DNA from: Pachyseris speciosa | Taxonomy: Eukaryota > Cnidaria > Anthozoa > Scleractinia > Pachyseridae | Direction of reading: 5' to 3' | Length of the DNA stretch: 64,000 nt | Assembly: GCA_016490735.1 (NCBI GenBank) | Contig: JAEMWC010000007.1 | Span: 315,001 to 379,000 of the forward strand | Part shown: positions 58,970 to 64,000 of the stretch, piece by piece | How the letters are laid out: every line of letters begins with the position of its first letter | How positions within the stretch are numbered: position 1 is the first letter of the stretch | Notes under the pieces: model-generated | Told to the model about the DNA's origin: nothing | Seen by the model: the letters and a program-made list of their open reading frames with translations, nothing else | The model's database searches: none | Made by a program: the position numbers and the translations under genes

Positions 58970-60300
58970 TGGGCTTTATGAAACTGTTGGTGTTTTGGCG
59001 ATTCGGGACTTTTCCTTTTGAGGAGAGAGCGATTTGTGGAGTGACGTCTGGTCAGCGACTGATGCGATCGATGGACTGGTCTGCCTTTCCCTTCTTTTAG
59101 AAGAAGAGACAACGATTTCGAATAACTTCACTAAACTTCAGAATGGCTTCAAAATCGGCACAAATGACAATTACGCGACAAATTTGAGGTCGAAAACTTT
59201 ATTTTAAATTAGATAGTTATTGACACAATTTCTTTTACGATCGGTGTCTTTCCCATACAATTCTCTATATATGCACAAGCTGTCCAGACAGATGCAGATT
59301 CGAATTTTGAGCTTGGGAAGCCTGTGTACAAACAAATAAACTCGAACATCATGACAAGTGGAATGCGTCCGATGTAACGGCTGAAGGACAGACTTTTCTT
59401 TTGCGCAAAATTAGGGATACACAACTGTAATTTTTTGCCTGCTTTTTTGGACAGCATGCACGAGTAAGGTGTTTCACTGGAATTCTGCTCGACTCACTAT
59501 TACGCCGAACTGAGTAGCCAGACTTCCCACTTCAATGACAATTAAGTCTAGATGTTACTGTGGATTCTGTATACGGGGCAACAATAATTACGGCCATCAT
59601 TAACTTGTTTACGTAGCAATTCTTTCCCTCAGATTCTAAAGAGTGCATTTCTGTTTTCAGTCGAATAACTTTTTTTTCACGTATTCAGTGTACTTTGATA
59701 AGTTTGGCATACAAGTTTTATTTGTAATCGACTGATTCGAGAATGTTGCAGTATTTGGGGAAAAGTTACAGTGTAACTGAAATAACAAAGTATACACAAG
59801 ACTCAAGTTTACCTTGCTACCACAAGTTGCTCCGTAATGACGGCTATATCGAGCACATGGTGAAAAAGCTCCCTAACTGCACTGGGACTACGTCACTCGA
59901 TTGCGCAATTGACGACCACAGCCGAATTTATGACTCCGTCCCTGGCCTGAGTAAAATGTCAGAGACCTATCAAGATTCACTATCGGGAACGATAGCTGCT
60001 CAAAACTTTCCAGGATTACGCTTTTTCACCTTCTCCGCCATATTTCACGCCTGAAAATACACACGAGTGACGTCACAGAGACTTTTTGGAGGCGCGCAAA
60101 ATGTCGCAAATTTTAGGCCACGGCGGGAATGTTGGAACTCCTAACAAATAGCGAATCCTTTTCACGAAAAGGAGGTAAACGACTGAAAATGAAATATAGA
60201 GAATATAAGTATGTAAAACCGTAACAAAAGTTGGTAGTTAATTTTCGATTGACATGCACTTTTTAACGTGAATTGGAGTGAAATTTTAAGGAGGTTAAAG
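58970..60300. other. Non-coding stretch with unassigned ORFs
   Basis: Open frames at 59743-60054 (plus) and 59209-59457 (minus) have ordinary composition, with four cysteines in the first ('LPNCTGTTSLDCAID'), but I recognise no domain and see no splice sites. They are left unassigned. Confidence 0.35.
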
Positions 60301-60309
60301 AAGTGATTG

Positions 60310-61040
60310 AAATGTAAAAAAAGTGTTCGGACATTTGAAACCCCACAAGGGCACTCGAGGTTGCTGGGGAACTCTTTGGTGTTCGTCTACTAATTTCATT
60401 AAATCTTCAACATTTCCTAATTCTCTCAATTTAACTAATGCTTTGATAAAAATTATCTCTTCCCAAATATACCCAAAAATCCCCAAAAGATTCACAAAAT
60501 ATGCCACAATATAGCTTCGTGAGATGAACATAATGATTTTTAATTGCTTGAAACGAGATCGAGTTATTAACGTTAAATCCATGTTAAGCGACTAAAAAAC
60601 GATGTTTAGGTTAAATCCCGCCTTAGGCGACACGGGACGTACATGAAGCCAAGGGTTCACGGCGATCAGATTTAATTAATCATAAAATCTGTAGTTTCTG
60701 CCATGTCAGGCATATTAAGGTGGGGCTCTACCGGAATTGGAGTGAAATGTGGTGGAGTTTGAGGAAGGAATGGTCTACTAATTTTCCACTTTAAATTCTA
60801 ATTTTAAACCATCCTTAAATCATCAATATTCCCAAAATCCCTAAATTTCACTAATCCTTTGAGTAAAACTACCTCTACCCAAATATACCCAAAATCACCC
60901 AGAAATTCACAAAATATCCCACAACATAGCTTTGTATAATGAGTGGAGGGATTTTGGATTGCTAAAAACGCGAACAAGTTATTCACATTAAATCCATGTT
61001 AAAGGGCCAAAAAACGGTGTTCAGGTATACCCCCGCCTTA
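60310..61040. repeat. Direct duplication, two diverged copies about 480 bp apart
   Basis: 60415-60620 and 60835-61035 share the same order of words ('cccaaatatacccaaaa', 'attcacaaaatat.ccacaa', 'gttatt.ac.ttaaatcca', 'cgccttaag/gg'). Both are non-coding. It may be two copies of a repeat or a local tandem duplication. Confidence 0.65.
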
Positions 61041-62400
61041 AGGACTGGGTCTGTCATTATCTTCCCAGAAAGTAAGGGGGTGATCTAATTTTGAAAGCAA
61101 AGAAGCGATAACAGTGAAACTTGCGTGGCCACTTTAAGTGGCAGTTGGCAGTTTCTGAAGGCAATTGGAATGGCGTACTACATGCGCCGGATTTATATTT
61201 CATAGACATTGCGTGACACTTAAGTCATGGAAGTTCATTAACCACGTGACCTGGATACGCCTTCCAGTCAGTTTCACGTACAACTTCTGATCCAAACGTT
61301 AGTTCTAAGATCCATTTGTTCTAAGGGGTGTGCACCTTGCCAAAAGAAAACAAGGGAAATTGGATATCTTAAGGAGTCACGTGATCATTTATGTAACGGT
61401 TACCTCCCTAAACGAACTTAGATAACACGTTTGAACCTTTGGTTAAGTTTCATGTCAAGACTGTAAATACTGTCAGAGATAGACTACCCCCTAATGTTTT
61501 AACTTCCATTTCAACTGACCCACTCTATAAGATCCGTTTCATAGATACATTTTTGAACGACTACAAATGGGGAGACGAATCAATTCTAATCGATAGCAGG
61601 ACGTGGAGAGCGAATGACCTAGAATGCGCGTACCTAAGTAAAACTGTTGAAATGACTCTGTAAGATGTAGAGACTGTGGCGCAGAAGAGCGAACTTTAAT
61701 ATATGGATATTTGTAACTGGATATCAAGATGCCAAACGGGGGGATGACTCCAATTAGTTAAGCTTTTGACGATGGGTCGCTGAAGGGTAATGATAGCGCC
61801 AATTTTAGCTTCTTTTTTAGTTCTGATGTAGAAAAGAATGCCAGTTACAAGGGCTAATCGCGTGATTAGTCTAGTTAGTCAGGATAAAAGGACAAAGGAG
61901 AAACAATAGCAACTGATAGAGCGGTGAATATGTTGCTTTGTATGGCCAGGTATCTTGCGAGTAGAAGCTGTTTAACCGCTCCTCTCAGATGAAGCGGCGA
62001 GCAAATAAATAGTCGGAGAGCGACCAAGTGTCATCGGCTCGTGGGGTAAGCAAGAAGAAATGTACTATCTGTAACGGTAAACTATTCAATTTTAGACCTT
62101 TCTTTCAGTCTGATCGGGATTATTCCCTTCATTAGTATTCCCTTCATTAGTTAGCTGAGGGAACTGTGGTATCTTTGGTTTAGAACTGAATTGCAAACTG
62201 CCGTTTAACCTCAACAAAGGAAATTCAGAGTCCCTACATCATATCTACCTCTCACCTACATTTCAATCACAAGTGGTATATGGGTACGAGATTAATCTAC
62301 CCCTACGCGATGTCTTGCACAATCCCCACCCCTCCCCTCCCACCGTTATGGGTATATTACTAACAACATTGCACTCTAGATTATAAATACAGCAGTCAAG
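61040..62400. other. Non-coding stretch
   Basis: The open frame at 61439-61663 has no recognised motif. There is a doubled 'ttcccttcattagt' near 62125-62150. Nothing else is supported. Confidence 0.35.
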
Positions 62401-62408
62401 TTTCTTAC

Positions 62409-62678
62409 CTGAAGGAGAGCCAAACCTCTTCGCTTCAAACAGTTCCTCGAAGTTTTCTGTCGGTATATCAGGTTTTCTTTGTCAGTTAGTTTTTGTGCCG
62501 TATTCTCCACAGCACGTTTTAGTGGCAGCATCGTCAACCGATCGTTTGCTGATTCATTCTTCAGCCACAGAATTTCACAAACGAAGGATAAAGTCAACAA
62601 GACATATGAAGGCCTAAAGGATGGGAGAAAATGGCGGACTTTGTTGTAAGATTTGCTCAAGCGCGAAGAATCAGCCAT
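62409..62678 (-). CDS. Possible first exon of a minus-strand gene, unrecognised
   Basis: An ATG-initiated frame of exactly 90 codons ends at a good donor CAG|GTAAGA. The N-terminal half is hydrophobic ('SYVLLTLSFVCEILW', a possible membrane segment), the second half charged ('AQKLTDKENLIYRQKTS'). No other exon is seen. This could be chance. Confidence 0.3.
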
Positions 62679-62879
62679 TCCTACAACTTCTTCTCAGTAA
62701 GACAGGAACACGAAAGTGTGTGGAAACTCGCCAGCAGAATTTGATCCTTACAAACGCACCGCAGAAAAAGGCTCTATTCATTATCCAAGGGGACTGGGAC
62801 TGAGCATGACTGAGTAAGGACGTGTGATCGTTAGCTCCTTAACTTTTGTTGTACTCTTCCATGCGTTCTAATTCTTTTT

Positions 62880-63090
62880 ATGGAATTTTCATCGCCAATT
62901 TCATCTCCGTTTAAACGGAAAACGAGAGGAAGCAATTCACCGACCAGCGAGACTATCTCCCCCGAAACGAAGCGGTTGAAAGAGAGTGTGAAAGAAGACC
63001 AAGCGAACGCTCCGCCCGCCATTGTATCGCCACTAAAGTCGAAGAACGATTCTGAAGACGTAGTTCTGTCTGCCCTCATTATGGCACAAG
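62880..63090 (+). mobile_element. LINE ORF1-like head, cut by an opposite LINE
   Basis: The frame 'MEFSSPISSPFKRKTRGSNS', then 'SETISPETKRLKES' and 'VVLSALIMAQD' resembles the start of anthozoan LINE ORF1 proteins (Ser/Lys-rich, then an 'LSALNMAED'-like line). It stops at 63091, where the tail of the minus-strand LINE begins. Confidence 0.45.
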
Positions 63091-63648
63091 ATTTATTTTA
63101 TTTTTATTTATTTATTTTGCCAAACCATAAACAGCATTATTATAAGGAAAACAAAAAAGATAGAATGGATAGAAGTTACAATGGCGAGGAGACCAAAAGG
63201 AAACTATGAAGCTTATGTTAATTAGGCCTCCTCAGTTATTATTTTACAAGATGTAATTTTGAAAAAAGAACATGACGACGGATACAATTACAATAGGTTA
63301 CAAGCTGCAAATAAAGTTAGTACTTAATCACATTTTATCTAAAACTACTAATAGTTCTTACAAATAAACGCCTTAAGTGCTTTCTTAAAGGAGACAGGAG
63401 AGGACGAGTTGCCGATCTCAGAATTTAAGGAGTTATAAAATTTAGGTCCTTGGTAAAAAACGAAAAATTGTTTGATATTAGTCCGACAAAAAGGCAAACG
63501 ATATGAATGAGAGTTTCTTGTATGATAGGAATGAATTTGACTCTGTAAGGTAAATTTACAATCGAATTTTAAAGGAAGAGTACGGTTTTGAAAGGAGTAC
63601 ATGAATAAACCTAGTTGTAATAGGTGTATGTCATCAAATTTTAAAATA

Positions 63649-63679
<31 letters not shown>

Positions 63680-64000
63680 CATAGAAATTGGTTTTAGCTA
63701 TAGTTCTCACCACTCGTCTCTGTAGAATTACAAGACGAACAAGGTTAGTTCTGTAAGTAGAGGCCCAAACTAAGTTGCAGTAAAAAAGGTATGGATAGAC
63801 TAATGAAAAATTAAATGTTCGTAAAGATTTTGTCGACAGGTAGAAACTAGATTTGCGAATTATTCCAATAGACTTAGAGACTTTGTTGGCCACATGTGAG
63901 ATTTCGGCTTTCCAATTTAAATTTTCATCTAGGAATACTCCCAAGAAAACTGTTTCTTTTACCTGATCAAGTTTATGGTCATTTATTAAAAGCTGAATAT
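63091..64000 (-). mobile_element. LINE 3' end, minus strand, continues past the window
   Basis: The frame 63348-63944 encodes 'LGVFLDENLNWKAEISHVAN'-type sequence (here beginning 'MGVFLDENLNWKAEI'), 'YPYLFYCNLVWASTY', 'LVILQRRVVRTIAKTNF' and 'IHSYHTRNSHSYRLPFCRTN', the C-terminal region of a CR1-group reverse transcriptase. The 3' end is an (AAAT)n-like tail at 63091-63118. No stops in the visible part. The RT core lies outside the window. Confidence 0.8.

Overview
The window looks like nuclear DNA of an anthozoan cnidarian, probably a stony coral. This is inferred from three things: short coding exons separated by long AT-rich introns with GT/AG boundaries in matching phase; animal extracellular domains in combinations typical of cnidarians (PAN-EGF-laminin G, MACPF with EGF, a Gly/Cys-rich fibrinogen-related C-terminus like coral skeletal-matrix proteins); and a dense layer of eukaryotic mobile elements (Penelope-like, several LINEs, tRNA-derived SINEs, many TIR elements). 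No bacterial gene organisation, CRISPR array or operon is seen.

Layout. 1-4 kb: no recognisable gene, one nested TIR element. 4.2-7.6 kb (+): three exons of a PAN-EGF-laminin G gene, interrupted by transposons and losing its 3' part next to a Penelope-like fragment. 8-19 kb: gene-poor, with LINE, Penelope-like and TIR elements and hammerhead-ribozyme-like cores. 19.1-32.8 kb (+): the main gene, 14 phase-compatible exons encoding a secreted MACPF (perforin/complement-like) protein followed by a beta-sandwich region, a cysteine-rich segment and two EGF domains. 34.5-39.8 kb (+): two exons of a fibrinogen-related C-terminal domain with stop codon and poly(A) signal. They may be the true end of the MACPF gene or a separate gene. 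40.9-45.7 kb (+): four phase-consistent exons of an unrecognised acidic protein, with a decayed DUF3504 (Crypton-like) element in one intron and a 2.1 kb DNA transposon in another. 46-64 kb: mostly mobile DNA and decayed genes, including two closely spaced minus-strand ORFs resembling a fibre-like structural protein plus partner, a frameshifted glycine-rich (ALK/LTK-type) pseudogene that is part of a local duplication, and LINEs nested in or abutting other elements.

The two recognisable host loci encode secreted or surface proteins of the recognition/defence/matrix type. The MACPF protein has a signal peptide, pore-forming-family core and adhesive C-terminal modules, which suggests a targeted pore-forming or developmental MACPF protein. 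Its function cannot be fixed from sequence alone.

The repeats give useful internal evidence. Several elements occur both interrupted and uninterrupted, so nested insertions can be read directly (LINE in SINE, LINE in DNA transposon, MITE in LINE, MITE in SINE, MITE in MITE). The least explained items are the fibre-like ORF pair at 50.2-51.4 kb, the hammerhead-like motif with a long stem antisense in the MACPF intron (31.87-31.97 kb), and the unresolved join between the EGF exons and the fibrinogen-related exons.
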